This document shows, piece by piece, positions 19,481 to 30,223 of a stretch of DNA of 64,000 nucleotides. Position numbers and translations under genes: made by a program. The notes beneath the pieces were generated by a model. That model was given only the letters and a program-made list of their open reading frames with translations. It was not told the DNA's origin and made no database searches. Source of the DNA: Streptomyces bluensis (GTDB lineage Bacteria > Actinomycetota > Actinomycetes > Streptomycetales > Streptomycetaceae); the NCBI RefSeq assembly GCF_014650715.1, contig NZ_BMVM01000004.1, positions 1 through 64,000 on the forward strand, written 5' to 3'. Every line of letters begins with the position of its first letter. The stretch's first letter is position 1.

Positions 19481-22305
19481 CGACCGTCCCCCTTAGTCGT
19501 TCCTCGTGCTGAGCCGTCCCGGGCGTTGTCGCCCTCGGCGTTCTCCTCGCGGCCGCGCTGCCAGCCCCGCTGGAGCGAGGCCATACGGCTGCGAACCTCG
19601 TCGGCGTCGCGTTGGGCGACGTCTGCCCGGTCCGGGCGGGCCTTGTCGCGTTCGGCGCGCCGTGCGGCGCCGTCCTTCAGCTGCGGGGCCAGGTTGGCCT
19701 GCCGCACGCGTCGGGGCAGCGGCCTGCTTCCTGATTCTGCCTCGCCGCCCGTGGTGTCCGCACCCGGGGTGACCCCGGCAGCGGGGCTCGCCGGGGTCGT
19801 ACGACGGCGTTGGGGCAGCACGGGCGGCTCGTCGGCCGCGCGCGGAAGAGACTCCCCGCTGTCTGCGGCCCGGAGGGCCGACAGCCCCGGGCGGTCACCT
19901 CGTCGAGCCGACAGCAGCTTCGGCTCCTCCAGGCCGGCCTGCGCCGGCTCGTGGCTTTCCGGGAACTCCTCGTCGTCGCGTCGGGACCGCTCCGCCACGG
20001 GGCGGCCGTGGGAGCTGACCAGCTTGGGCACGCGGCGGCGCGGCAGCGGTGCCGGGCCGCCCGGCTGGCCGGTGTCCGCGGCAGCGGGGCGGGCGGGCTC
20101 TTCCCGGCCCTCGCGTTGCTGCGGCTGCTCACTGGGGACACCGGCGATGGAGTGGTGGGGCCGGAACAGACGCCCGCGTTCGCCGTCATCGTCGAGGGCG
20201 CCCGGGAAGGCTCCGAACGCCGCGTCCAGGCCGACCGGCGCGCCGATGTCGACCGGGGCCTCCAGCTCGACGGGGCCGTCCAGCAGCGAGGCCGGGAGGC
20301 CGGGGAGCCGCACGGGTACGTCGGCCAGGGCCGCCTGGCGCTCCGCCTCAAGCTCGGCCTCCCTGGAGGGATGCACCCGGTCGAGACGGAAGCCGATGCC
20401 GTTGGTGTCCGGGACGTCGTCCGTGAGCAGGGCATCGGGGATGAAGACGACGGCGGTGGTGCCGCCGTACGGCGAGGGCTGCAGCGAGACGCGGACGTTC
20501 TGCCGCTGGGCCAGCCGGCTGACCACGAACAGGCCGAGCCGGTCGGTGTCGGACAGTTCGAACTCGGGAGTCTCGGCGAGCCGCAGGTTCGCTTCGAGAA
20601 GGGCTTCGGCCGCCATGCCCAGACCTCGGTCGTGGATCTCCAGGGTGAAGCCGTTGGCGACGCGCTCGCCGAGGACCTGGACGGCGGTGTGCGGGGGCGA
20701 GAACACCGTGGCGTTCTCCAGGAGTTCGGCGATGAGGTGGGTGAGGTCGGCGACCGCCGGGCCGGTGACGGCGACCCGGGGGAGCCGGCGGACCTCGATG
20801 CGCTCGTAGTCCTCGACCTCGGCGACGGAGGCGCGTACGACGTCCATGAGCTGGATGGGTTTGCGCCACTGTCGGGACGGTGCGGCGCCCGAGAGGATGA
20901 CCAGGCCCTCGGCGTGGCGGCGCATACGCGTGGTGAGGTGGTCGAGGCGGAACAGGTCGGCGAGTTCCTCGGTGTCCTCGGTGCGGCGCTCCATCGCGTC
21001 GAGGAGGGTGAGCTGCTTGTGGAGCAGGACCTGGCTGCGGCGGGCGAGGTTGACGAACACCTCGGAGATCCCGTCGCGGAGTTCGGACTGCTTGACCGCG
21101 GCCTCGACGGCGGCGCGCTGGAGGGTGTTGACGGCCTGACCGACCTCGCCCATCTCGGTCTTGGCGTACTCCAGGCGCGGGGCCTCGGTTTCCACGTCGA
21201 TCTTCTCGCCCGCGGACAGCCTCCGCATGACGCTCGGCAGGCGGACGCCGGCGGCCTCGTTTGCGTCCTGCCGCAGCCGGCGCAGGTCGCGCACAAGGGA
21301 CCGGCCGGTGCGCACGGACATGAAGAGCGAGAACAGCAGGGCGACGAGGCCGAGGACGCCGGCGATGACGGCCTTGAGGACGACGTTGATGACGAGGGGC
21401 CGCACCCGCTCCTGGAACCGGTCGCTCGCCTGGACGTTGAGGGCGGCGAGTTCGTCGAGGACGTCGCCCGCCGCGCTGTCCCAGGTCTTCGCGGTGACGC
21501 CGCTCGGCTTGCCGGGCTCGGCGTTGATGACGGACTGCTCGATCACCCGCAGGGGGCCGGTACCCGCGTTGTTCCAATACCCCTCGAAGCGGTCACGTTC
21601 CGTGGCCGGCAGCAGCGGCAGGTTGGCCTCGTACATCAGGGTGCGCTGGGCGATCAGGTCGGAGACGTCGCGGATCTCGTCGCGCGTGACGCTGCCCGAG
21701 ACGAGCGCCGAGCCGAGGAGGGCGTCCTCGCGGGAAAGGAGTTCTCGGGCGCGGGCCACGTTGACGAGAGCGCGGCCCTCTTTGTCCATCTCCACGTTGT
21801 CCAGGACATGGAGGTTGGCCAGGAGTGCGTAGCAGGGGTCCACGAGGCGGTTGTAGAGGTCGAGGGCCTGGGACACGTTGACCGTGCCCTGCTCGACGCT
21901 GCTGCGCAGGGAGGTGAGGCCGTCGAGGGCGTCCAGGACCGCGGTGAGGCGTGCGGACGTGGCCTCGCCCATCTCGTCCTGTACGTCACTGTCCTCCGAC
22001 TTCTCCCGGACGGTCGCGACAGCCTTGTCGGTGGCGTTACGGCTGCGCTTCAGCGCGGTCAGGGCCTCGGAAGCGCGCGGATCGGCGAGGTAGACGAGAG
22101 TCTGGCGGCGTTCCTCCTGGAGGACCCGGACGGTGTCCTCGGTGGGGTAGCCGACCTCCTCGACGACGTAGGAGACCGTGAAGAGCGCATTGACGTCGCG
22201 GACCGTGAGGTACGTGGCAAAGGCCCAGATGCCTGCCAGGGACAGCAGGGGCACGAGAAGCAGCGCCACGATCTTCCGGCGGATGGACTTCCCGCGAAAG
22301 CGCAT
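19477..22305 (-). CDS. cvnA: Conservon sensor histidine-kinase-like protein CvnA
   Basis: A 942-residue membrane sensor with an N-terminal membrane helix (about 12-34), an extracellular nitrate/nitrite-sensor-type (NIT) helical domain (about 45-290), a second membrane helix (about 305-330), a HAMP-like segment, and a histidine-kinase-type ATPase domain (N box ELLENATVFSPP, G box DRGLGM). A long proline-, arginine- and glutamate-rich disordered tail follows (about 660-942). CvnA proteins lack a normal response-regulator partner and instead work with CvnB, C and D. The ATG at 22305 follows GGGGGAGG and gives the expected MRFRGKSIRRKI start; the frame is open 18 codons further upstream. Confidence 0.92.
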   Translation of the reverse strand: MRFRGKSIRRKIVALLLVPLLSLAGIWAFATYLTVRDVNALFTVSYVVEEVGYPTEDTVRVLQEERRQTLVYLADPRASEALTALKRSRNATDKAVATVREKSEDSDVQDEMGEATSARLTAVLDALDGLTSLRSSVEQGTVNVSQALDLYNRLVDPCYALLANLHVLDNVEMDKEGRALVNVARARELLSREDALLGSALVSGSVTRDEIRDVSDLIAQRTLMYEANLPLLPATERDRFEGYWNNAGTGPLRVIEQSVINAEPGKPSGVTAKTWDSAAGDVLDELAALNVQASDRFQERVRPLVINVVLKAVIAGVLGLVALLFSLFMSVRTGRSLVRDLRRLRQDANEAAGVRLPSVMRRLSAGEKIDVETEAPRLEYAKTEMGEVGQAVNTLQRAAVEAAVKQSELRDGISEVFVNLARRSQVLLHKQLTLLDAMERRTEDTEELADLFRLDHLTTRMRRHAEGLVILSGAAPSRQWRKPIQLMDVVRASVAEVEDYERIEVRRLPRVAVTGPAVADLTHLIAELLENATVFSPPHTAVQVLGERVANGFTLEIHDRGLGMAAEALLEANLRLAETPEFELSDTDRLGLFVVSRLAQRQNVRVSLQPSPYGGTTAVVFIPDALLTDDVPDTNGIGFRLDRVHPSREAELEAERQAALADVPVRLPGLPASLLDGPVELEAPVDIGAPVGLDAAFGAFPGALDDDGERGRLFRPHHSIAGVPSEQPQQREGREEPARPAAADTGQPGGPAPLPRRRVPKLVSSHGRPVAERSRRDDEEFPESHEPAQAGLEEPKLLSARRGDRPGLSALRAADSGESLPRAADEPPVLPQRRRTTPASPAAGVTPGADTTGGEAESGSRPLPRRVRQANLAPQLKDGAARRAERDKARPDRADVAQRDADEVRSRMASLQRGWQRGREENAEGDNARDGSARGTTKGDGR

Positions 22306-22547
22306 GGCCTCCCCCAGCTCGGCCCCCGCCGCACCGGGGGCACACACGTGCGTCAACAAACTTGCGTGAGCCTACTACTGGGACACAGGTAACTCGAAGG
22401 GCAGTCCGGGCGCACACCTCCCGTGCGGGGAACGAGACATGGGGAGTTGTCCGTTCATTACGGGAGATTGCCTCCCGCTGTCCCGCACTTGAGGCGATCA
22501 CATCCCGTCGGAGAACTTTGTCGGTTGGCCGGAATCATTCGCTCGCC

Positions 22548-22574
22548 GGGAATCTTCTTCGAGTGTCGATCGTC
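22548..22574 (+). promoter_or_regulatory. ECF-type (sigma-R/sigma-E-like) promoter candidate
   Basis: GGGAAT at 22548-22553 is followed, 18 bases after it, by GTC at 22572-22574. The sigma-R consensus is GGAAT-N18-GTT; one base differs here, and the element also resembles other ECF promoters (GGAATC-N16-CGTC). It would start transcription about 150 bases upstream of the small membrane-protein gene. The rest of 22306-22727 carries no gene. Confidence 0.4.
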
Positions 22575-22727
22575 TTTCTCTACAGGATTGGGGGGGCGGT
22601 GCAGGCCGTCGGCGCCCATGTCACGTTCAGGCGGCGTAAATCAGCGCAAGCCGGGCAGCCAGAGGGGTGCCGGGGTGGTGAGCCCGGCGAGCGAGCTGTC
22701 TGCCGGAGGTGGGGAGGACGGAAGTTG

Positions 22728-23300
22728 ATGGGCACGACGGAGCGGCGCGTGGCGCCCGGAGACGGCATGACGGCGCCCGAGAGAGAGCGGGGCCGGGAGC
22801 TCGGGTCGGATCCGGACATTCCTGCAGGTGCCACACCCTGGCAGAGCGAGGCCGATGGGCGGGGCGATGGGCAGGGCGAACGGGGCGGGGGCGAGAGCCG
22901 GCCGTACTACCGGCCCTTATGGATCGAGGAGCCCGCGCGGAAGCGGCGGTTGCCTGATCCAGTGCGGACGGCGGCCGTGCGCGCGGTGCTCATCACGGCG
23001 GTCACCCTGATCCAGGCAATGGTGGCGTTCCTGTGCACGATGGCCGGTTCCTGGCTGGCGTTCCCCATGGTCCTCAGCAGTGTCACCAGCACGATCGTGG
23101 CGACCTGGGGCGTACTGGACGTGTGGGTGACACGCCAGGTGTGGAACCAGCGGAACGGGGTGGTGTCGGCCCCCAACAGCACGGCTCGCGCCCTGCGCCG
23201 GGAGCGCCGCCGGGCGCGGCGGCAGGAGCGGGCCGCGGCACGAACTCAGGAGCGAATACGTCGGCGGCAGGGTGGAGCCGGGCAGTTGTCGCACCCGTAG
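22728..23300 (+). CDS. Small membrane protein with a TTA codon
   Basis: A 190-residue protein of no family I recognise. The first 60 residues are acidic and glycine-rich, followed by YYRPLWIEEPARKRRLPDP. Two hydrophobic segments (about 85-107 and 109-131) probably span the membrane, and the C-terminal 40 residues are an extremely basic helix rich in RRER, RRQER and RIRRRQ. ATG at 22728 follows GGAGGTGGGGAGGA. Leucine 64 is encoded by TTA (22917-22919), so in Streptomyces translation would need the bldA tRNA, tying it to late growth or development. It is divergent from cvnA. The frame is open far upstream but that part has no good start. Confidence 0.75.
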   Translation: MGTTERRVAPGDGMTAPERERGRELGSDPDIPAGATPWQSEADGRGDGQGERGGGESRPYYRPLWIEEPARKRRLPDPVRTAAVRAVLITAVTLIQAMVAFLCTMAGSWLAFPMVLSSVTSTIVATWGVLDVWVTRQVWNQRNGVVSAPNSTARALRRERRRARRQERAAARTQERIRRRQGGAGQLSHP

Positions 23301-23339
23301 AGCTCACCGGACCGGCGAGACCCTGCCGCCTGTGCCCCG

Positions 23340-24527
23340 TTACGGCACGGTCGGCTGCACCTCGCTTGCCGCACGCATCAGTGCGCGTCTCGCCCGCGTG
23401 AAGGGGCGGGGGCGGTCGACGGAGAGGACGGCTGTCGTCCGGCCATCGCGTTCGTACACGGCGAGGAAGCCTCCCTCCGCGGGGCCGTCTTCGGAGAGTG
23501 CGCCCTCGGTGAGGCGGACGGTGTCGCCGTCGTGGCGTCGGCCGGCGAACTGGATGCGGGCTCCGTACTGGTCGGACCAGAAGTAGGGGACCGAGCGTAC
23601 GGATTCCACCGTGCGTCCGGCGAGCAGGTTCCGTACGGCGACGCGCGGTTGCTCGGTGGCGGAGGTCCAGTGTTCGACACGCCTGCCGCCGACACGGGCG
23701 ACGTCGCCGACGGCGACCACCTGCGGCAGTCCCGTCACACAGCCGTCGTCGCAGAGGACGCCGTCGTGCAGGCGGAGCGTGGAGCCTGCCGTCCAGCCGG
23801 TGTTGGGGGTGGCACCGATACCGACGATCACGGTGTCGGCGGGGAGGACGCGGCCGTCGGAGAGTTCGACACCGGTGACGCCACCGGCGCGGCCGTGCAG
23901 TCGGGCCACCCCGGTGCCGGTCACGAGGGCGGCTCCTCCACGGCGGTGCAGTGTGGCGCACACCGCGGCCATCTCCGGGCCGAGTTGGGGCACGAGCGGC
24001 AGGGAAGCCGCCTCGACGACGGTGACGTCATGGCCGAGGGCCGTGCACGAGGACGCGGTCTCCGCTCCGATGAAGCCGCCGCCGATGACGACCACATGGC
24101 GTGGTCCGTCGGCGAGTTCGTCACGCAGGACGCGAGCGTCGTCGAGGGTGCGCAGGGTGTGCACGCCCATGAGAGCGTCGCCCGGGAGGCGGCGCGCCGA
24201 CGCTCCGGTGGCGATGACGACGCCGTCCGTGGAGACGGTGCGGCCGTCGCCGAGGAGTACGGTGCGGCCTCGGGCGTCCAGCCCTCGGGCCCGGACACCC
24301 AGCAGCCACTCGGCGTCGAGTCCGGCGGTCTCCTCGGCGTCGGCCAGGGCGAGGTCCTCCTCGTCGGCCTTCCCCGTGAGGAAGTCCTTGGACAGGGGCG
24401 GCCGGTCGTAGGGCCGGTGGGGTTCCTCCCCGACGATCACCAGCCGCCCGTCGAATCCCTGGGCGCGCAGTTCGCGGGCCGCGTACACCCCGGAGAGCGA
24501 GGCGCCGACGACGGTCACGGTCCTCAC
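23340..24527 (-). CDS. FAD/NAD(P)-dependent ferredoxin reductase
   Basis: A 395-residue pyridine-nucleotide-disulfide-family flavoprotein like the reductases of Rieske oxygenases (BphA4-type). It should pass electrons from NAD(P)H to the neighbouring Rieske ferredoxin. It has the N-terminal FAD motif VVGASLSGVYAARELR, the PYDRPPLSK motif near residue 40, the second nucleotide motif VVIGGGFIGAE (about 145), the FAD-contact ATGASARRL and VAVGDVA, and the C-terminal reductase dimer domain (WSDQYGARIQFAG). The GTG at 24527 is favoured by GGAGGGG eight bases upstream. It follows the Rieske ferredoxin gene by 61 bases with a hairpin between, and probably serves the GbcA-like oxygenase encoded 7 kb away. 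Confidence 0.9.
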   Translation of the reverse strand: MRTVTVVGASLSGVYAARELRAQGFDGRLVIVGEEPHRPYDRPPLSKDFLTGKADEEDLALADAEETAGLDAEWLLGVRARGLDARGRTVLLGDGRTVSTDGVVIATGASARRLPGDALMGVHTLRTLDDARVLRDELADGPRHVVVIGGGFIGAETASSCTALGHDVTVVEAASLPLVPQLGPEMAAVCATLHRRGGAALVTGTGVARLHGRAGGVTGVELSDGRVLPADTVIVGIGATPNTGWTAGSTLRLHDGVLCDDGCVTGLPQVVAVGDVARVGGRRVEHWTSATEQPRVAVRNLLAGRTVESVRSVPYFWSDQYGARIQFAGRRHDGDTVRLTEGALSEDGPAEGGFLAVYERDGRTTAVLSVDRPRPFTRARRALMRAASEVQPTVP

Positions 24528-24559
24528 GAGGCGCACCCCTCCGGCCGTACGCACCGTGT

Positions 24560-24592
24560 GTGAGCGGCGACCCTCACGGTCGTGCCGCTCAC
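24560..24592. promoter_or_regulatory. Hairpin between the Rieske ferredoxin and reductase genes
   Basis: A nine-base inverted repeat, GTGAGCGGC at 24560-24568 with its complement at 24584-24592, overlaps the ferredoxin stop codon. It lies between two co-directional genes, so it may modulate the ratio of the two products rather than end the transcript completely. Confidence 0.5.
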
Positions 24593-24909
24593 GCCGCCGT
24601 GCCCTCCTCCATCGTGAGGTGCACGTGGACGACGCCGTCCTCCACGCTCACCCGGTGCGTACGGACGGGGCGGCGGGCGGGGAGGCAGGTGGGCTTCCCC
24701 GTGCGGAGATCGAATGACGCGGCGTGGAGCGGGCATTCGACCAGACAGCCCTCCAGCCAGCCCTCCGAGAGGGAGGCGTCCTGGTGGGTGCAGGTGTCGT
24801 CGACGGCGTAGAGCTCACCGTCGGCGTTGAACACGGCGATGGGCGGTGTGGTGTCGATACGGACGGACTCACCCATGGGGAGGTCTTCAAGACGGCAGAC
24901 GGGTATCAC
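24589..24909 (-). CDS. Rieske [2Fe-2S] ferredoxin
   Basis: A 106-residue Rieske-type ferredoxin of the kind that feeds electrons to ring-hydroxylating or demethylating oxygenases. The cluster ligands are complete: CTH in the first loop and CPLH in the second (about residues 45-65). Start is the GTG at 24909, preceded by GGAGGGGGG, which gives VIPVCRLEDLPMGES; the frame is open upstream but carries no Rieske sequence. The FAD reductase follows. The pair is divergent from the IclR gene, and an inverted repeat lies in the shared upstream region. It probably supplies the glycine betaine oxygenase. Confidence 0.92.
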   Translation of the reverse strand: MIPVCRLEDLPMGESVRIDTTPPIAVFNADGELYAVDDTCTHQDASLSEGWLEGCLVECPLHAASFDLRTGKPTCLPARRPVRTHRVSVEDGVVHVHLTMEEGTAA

Positions 24910-25097
24910 GTGGGCCCCCCTCCAGGTCCGGGACGCGCGGTCCGGGACCTTGCTGGTCCATGCAGTCAGAGAGTGCGGACCGTCGTTGGTCCAGATGTGC
25001 AGCGGTGCTCCGCAGGGTCCGGACGGAACGGATCCGCCGTGGTTCCGCCTGTGCGGGACCTTGGCGCTCCGGGACTCTTCGGTAAAATGATGTTTCA

Positions 25098-25129
25098 CAT
25101 AGCGCGCGAGGGATCGCTATGCGCAACAG
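25098..25129. promoter_or_regulatory. Inverted repeat and shared motif between ferredoxin and iclR genes
   Basis: CATAGCG (25098-25104) and CGCTATG (25115-25121) form a perfect seven-base inverted repeat with a ten-base spacer. It runs into TGCGCAACAG (25120-25129), which recurs exactly at 26323-26332 before the mycothiol dehydrogenase gene. The likely reader is the IclR protein encoded next door. The rest of 24910-25212 shows nothing further. Confidence 0.6.
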
Positions 25130-25212
25130 AATCCGGGCGGGACAACCATCGCGTCAAGAGGTTCCCGCAGATGCGGCCCAAACAGGGGCCGTCAGGTGGT
25201 GAGAGTTGACCC

Positions 25213-26046
25213 ATGACCCCCACGCGGAAGCAATCTGACCGCAGCGAGGTGCACGCCGAGAACACGGAGAGGCAGCAGAACGGCAAGGGCTCAGGGAGCG
25301 CCGTCCAGTCGGTGGACCGCGCCGTGAGCGTGCTGGAGATCCTCGCCCGGCACGGCGAGGCGGGCGTCACCGAGATCGCCGACGAGCTGGACGTGCACAA
25401 GTCCACCGCGTTCCGGCTGCTCGGCGTGCTGGAGAACCGCGGCCTGGTGGCCCAGGAGAAGGACCGCGGCAAGTACTACCTGGGCGCCGGCGTACTGCGC
25501 CTCGCGGGGGCGGCGGCAGTACGCCTGGACATCTCCCAGGAAGGCGTTCCCGTCTGCCGCGAAGTGGCCGACGAGCTGGGCGAGACCGCCAACATCGCGG
25601 TGCTCGACGAGGACGCGGCGGTCAACATCATGCAGGTCCGCGGCACCGCGTCCGTCACGGCGCAGAACTGGCCGGGCAGACGCACGCCCCTGCACGCCAC
25701 GTCCAGCGGAAAGGTCCTGCTCGCGCACATGCCGCCCACGTTGCGCGAGGGCTTCCTCGCCCGCACGCTGCCGCGCTTCACCGAGCGCACGATCACGGGC
25801 ACGTCCATGCTCCGCGCCGAGCTGGAGACCGTGGTCGAACAGGGCTACGGCGTCACCGTCGAGGAGCTGGAGCTCGGGCTGGCCGCCGTGGCGGCGCCCG
25901 TGCGGTCCCACGACGGCAAGGTGATCGGCGCGATCAGCGTCTCGGGACCGGTGTACCGGCTCACCCCGGACCGGCTGCCGGAGGTGGCCAAGCGCACCGT
26001 GGCGGCCGGGGCCGAACTGTCCCGGCGCATGGGGTACGGCTTCTGA
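25213..26046 (+). CDS. IclR-family transcriptional regulator
   Basis: A 277-residue IclR regulator, likely local controller of the betaine catabolic genes on both sides. The winged helix-turn-helix is at about residues 35-95 (SVDRAVSVLEILARHG, then VTEIADELDVHKSTAFRLL). The effector-binding IclR domain follows from about 110, with GRRTPLHATSSGKVLLA and a C-terminal GYGVTVEELELG..AAVAAPV segment. The start is an ATG 4 bases after GAGAGTTGA. It is divergent from the Rieske ferredoxin operon and precedes the mycothiol dehydrogenase by 300 bases. The ligand could be betaine or a demethylated product; this is inference. Confidence 0.92.
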   Translation: MTPTRKQSDRSEVHAENTERQQNGKGSGSAVQSVDRAVSVLEILARHGEAGVTEIADELDVHKSTAFRLLGVLENRGLVAQEKDRGKYYLGAGVLRLAGAAAVRLDISQEGVPVCREVADELGETANIAVLDEDAAVNIMQVRGTASVTAQNWPGRRTPLHATSSGKVLLAHMPPTLREGFLARTLPRFTERTITGTSMLRAELETVVEQGYGVTVEELELGLAAVAAPVRSHDGKVIGAISVSGPVYRLTPDRLPEVAKRTVAAGAELSRRMGYGF

Positions 26047-26169
26047 AAGCGTGGGGCTCCTGAAGACCCCACCAGGTCTTCGGGCGCCGCACCGCTGCTG
26101 AGGGCACGCCCGACGGGGCCGCACAACACGACTACGACGTCCGACGGAGGCCGCAGCGGACGTCGGACG

Positions 26170-26204
26170 CAGCGCGGGACCGGGAATCTCCTGGTCCCGC
26201 GCTG
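26170..26204 (+). terminator. Hairpin terminator after the iclR gene
   Basis: A perfect 12-base inverted repeat, CAGCGCGGGACC at 26170-26181 with its complement at 26193-26204, lies between iclR and the mycothiol dehydrogenase gene. It implies that the catabolic genes have their own promoter in the following 140 bases. Confidence 0.8.
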
Positions 26205-26303
26205 CCGTGTGTCCGACAGTTTTCGTCCGGCCCACTCCTTTTGCCAAGGGTTAACCCCACCCTCTTGACGGCTCCGTGACGCCGTTCTCAATATGTCTCT
26301 CAT

Positions 26304-26332
26304 CGCGCAACCCATCGTGCACTGCGCAACAG
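26304..26332 (+). promoter_or_regulatory. Direct repeats, putative IclR operator before the formaldehyde dehydrogenase gene
   Basis: CGCGCAAC at 26304-26311 and TGCGCAAC at 26323-26330 are spaced 19 bases apart, about two helical turns. The second is part of TGCGCAACAG, identical to a stretch before the iclR/ferredoxin genes. The position, 15-43 bases before the start codon, fits a regulator controlling the main catabolic operon. Confidence 0.5.
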
Positions 26333-26346
26333 CAGAGGAGCCTGTC

Positions 26347-27432
26347 GTGCCCCACGAGGTCCGTGCCGTAGTCGCTGTCAAAAAGGGCACACCCGTCGAG
26401 CTACGGACGATCGTCGTCCCCGATCCCGGTCCCGGTGAGGTGCTCGTCGCCGTCCAGGCCTGCGGGGTCTGCCACACCGACCTCCACTACCGGGAGGGCG
26501 CGATCACCGACGACTTCCCCTTCCTGCTGGGGCATGAGGCGGCCGGCACGATCGAGGCGGTCGGCGAGGGCGTCACCGACCTCACCCCCGGCGACTACGT
26601 GGTCCTGGCCTGGCGCGCCCCCTGTGGCAGCTGTCGCTCCTGTCGCCGCGGCCGCCCCTGGTACTGCTTCGACTCCCGCAACGCCACCCAGCCGATGACA
26701 CTCCTCGACGGCACCCCGCTCACCAACGCGCTCGGCATCGGCGCCTTCGCCGAGAAGACGCTGGTCGCGGCCGGCCAGGCCGTGAAGATCGATCCGGCCG
26801 CCCGCCCGGAGGCCGCGGGGCTCATCGGCTGCGGAGTGATGGCCGGGTACGGCGCCGCCGTCAACACGGGGCAGGTGGGGCGGGGCGACTCGGTCGCCGT
26901 CATCGGCTGCGGCGGCGTCGGCAACGCGGCCATCGCGGGCGCCTGTCTGAACGGCGCCATGAAGGTCATCGCCGTCGACATCGACGACAAGAAGCTCGAC
27001 CAGGCGGAGAAGTTCGGCGCCACACACACCGTCAACTCCCGTGGTACGGACCCGGTCGAGGCGGTCCGCGCGCTCACCGACGGCTTCGGCGTCGACATCG
27101 CGATCGACGCGGTGGGCCGCCCCGAGACGTTCAAGCAGGCGTTCTCCATGCGTGACCACGCGGGCCTGCTCGTCCAGGTCGGTGTCCCCTCGCCCGACAT
27201 GAAGGTCGAACTCCCGCTGATCGACGTGTTCTCACGCGGCGGCGCGATCAAGTCGTCCTGGTACGGCGACTGCCTGCCGAGCCGCGACTTCCCGTTCCTG
27301 ATCGACCAGTACCTGTACGGGCTGCTGGACCTGAACGCGTTCATCAGCGAGACGGTCGCGCTCGACCAGGTCGAGGAGGCGTTCACGAAGATGCACCGGG
27401 GAGAGGTGCTGCGGTCGGTGGTGGTCCTGTGA
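26347..27432 (+). CDS. S-(hydroxymethyl)mycothiol dehydrogenase (mycothiol-dependent formaldehyde dehydrogenase)
   Basis: A 361-residue zinc-dependent alcohol dehydrogenase that oxidises the formaldehyde-mycothiol adduct with NAD. The GTG at 26347 follows GAGGAG and gives the family N-terminus ([14 protein letters not shown]). Catalytic zinc ligands are Cys42 in CGVCHTD and His63 in LLGHEAAG; the structural zinc cysteines are 93, 96, 99 and 107; the NAD motif is GCGGVG. It resembles glutathione-dependent formaldehyde dehydrogenase in actinobacterial form. Three demethylations of betaine release formaldehyde, so its place at the head of this operon makes sense. Directly after its stop lies the wreck of a metallo-beta-lactamase-fold gene, which is the normal neighbour of this enzyme in actinobacteria. 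Confidence 0.93.
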   Translation: MPHEVRAVVAVKKGTPVELRTIVVPDPGPGEVLVAVQACGVCHTDLHYREGAITDDFPFLLGHEAAGTIEAVGEGVTDLTPGDYVVLAWRAPCGSCRSCRRGRPWYCFDSRNATQPMTLLDGTPLTNALGIGAFAEKTLVAAGQAVKIDPAARPEAAGLIGCGVMAGYGAAVNTGQVGRGDSVAVIGCGGVGNAAIAGACLNGAMKVIAVDIDDKKLDQAEKFGATHTVNSRGTDPVEAVRALTDGFGVDIAIDAVGRPETFKQAFSMRDHAGLLVQVGVPSPDMKVELPLIDVFSRGGAIKSSWYGDCLPSRDFPFLIDQYLYGLLDLNAFISETVALDQVEEAFTKMHRGEVLRSVVVL

Positions 27433-27657
27433 CGGCGGGGGCCTCCAAGACCTCCTCCAAGACCTCCTCCACGACTCCATCCACGACCCCATCCACGGCG
27501 GCCCGGGCGCCACCGGCCGCCCGTACTCGGACCGGCCCACCATCGAGGCTCCCTCCACAAGCGGCTCCTCATACTGCCCGGCGACACCGTTGTCCACACC
27601 GGGCACGGCCAGGACACGGCGATCGCTGCCGAGCGGCCCCACGTCCCCGCTGCCTGA
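27433..27657 (+). pseudogene. Relic of a metallo-beta-lactamase-fold hydrolase
   Basis: Translating 27422-27552 in one frame gives HGGPGATGRPYSDRPTIE, and 27556-27657 in another gives HKRLLILPGDTVVHTGHGQ and so on to a TGA at 27655. Joined, these match the C-terminal third of the metallo-beta-lactamase-fold proteins that accompany mycothiol formaldehyde dehydrogenases (family pattern GGPGATGRSYSD...LPGDTVVHTGHGD). The two frames differ, so there is a frameshift near 27553. The N-terminal part with the HxHxDH zinc site is absent, replaced by an imperfect repeat (27440-27490, CTCCAAGACCTC units). The gene cannot make a working enzyme. Confidence 0.78.
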
Positions 27658-30213
<2,556 letters not shown>

Positions 30214-30223
30214 GAGGCGCCTG

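Noticed and set aside
15116..20809. A giant plus-strand reading frame across the conservon and oxoprolinase
   Set aside because: It is the antisense shadow of high-GC genes. It has no start signals, no domain sense, and lies opposite five well-supported minus-strand genes.
26347..27432. Ordinary alcohol dehydrogenase acting on ethanol
   Set aside because: The N-terminus, length and neighbours fit the mycothiol-dependent formaldehyde dehydrogenase family better, and formaldehyde is made by three enzymes next to it.
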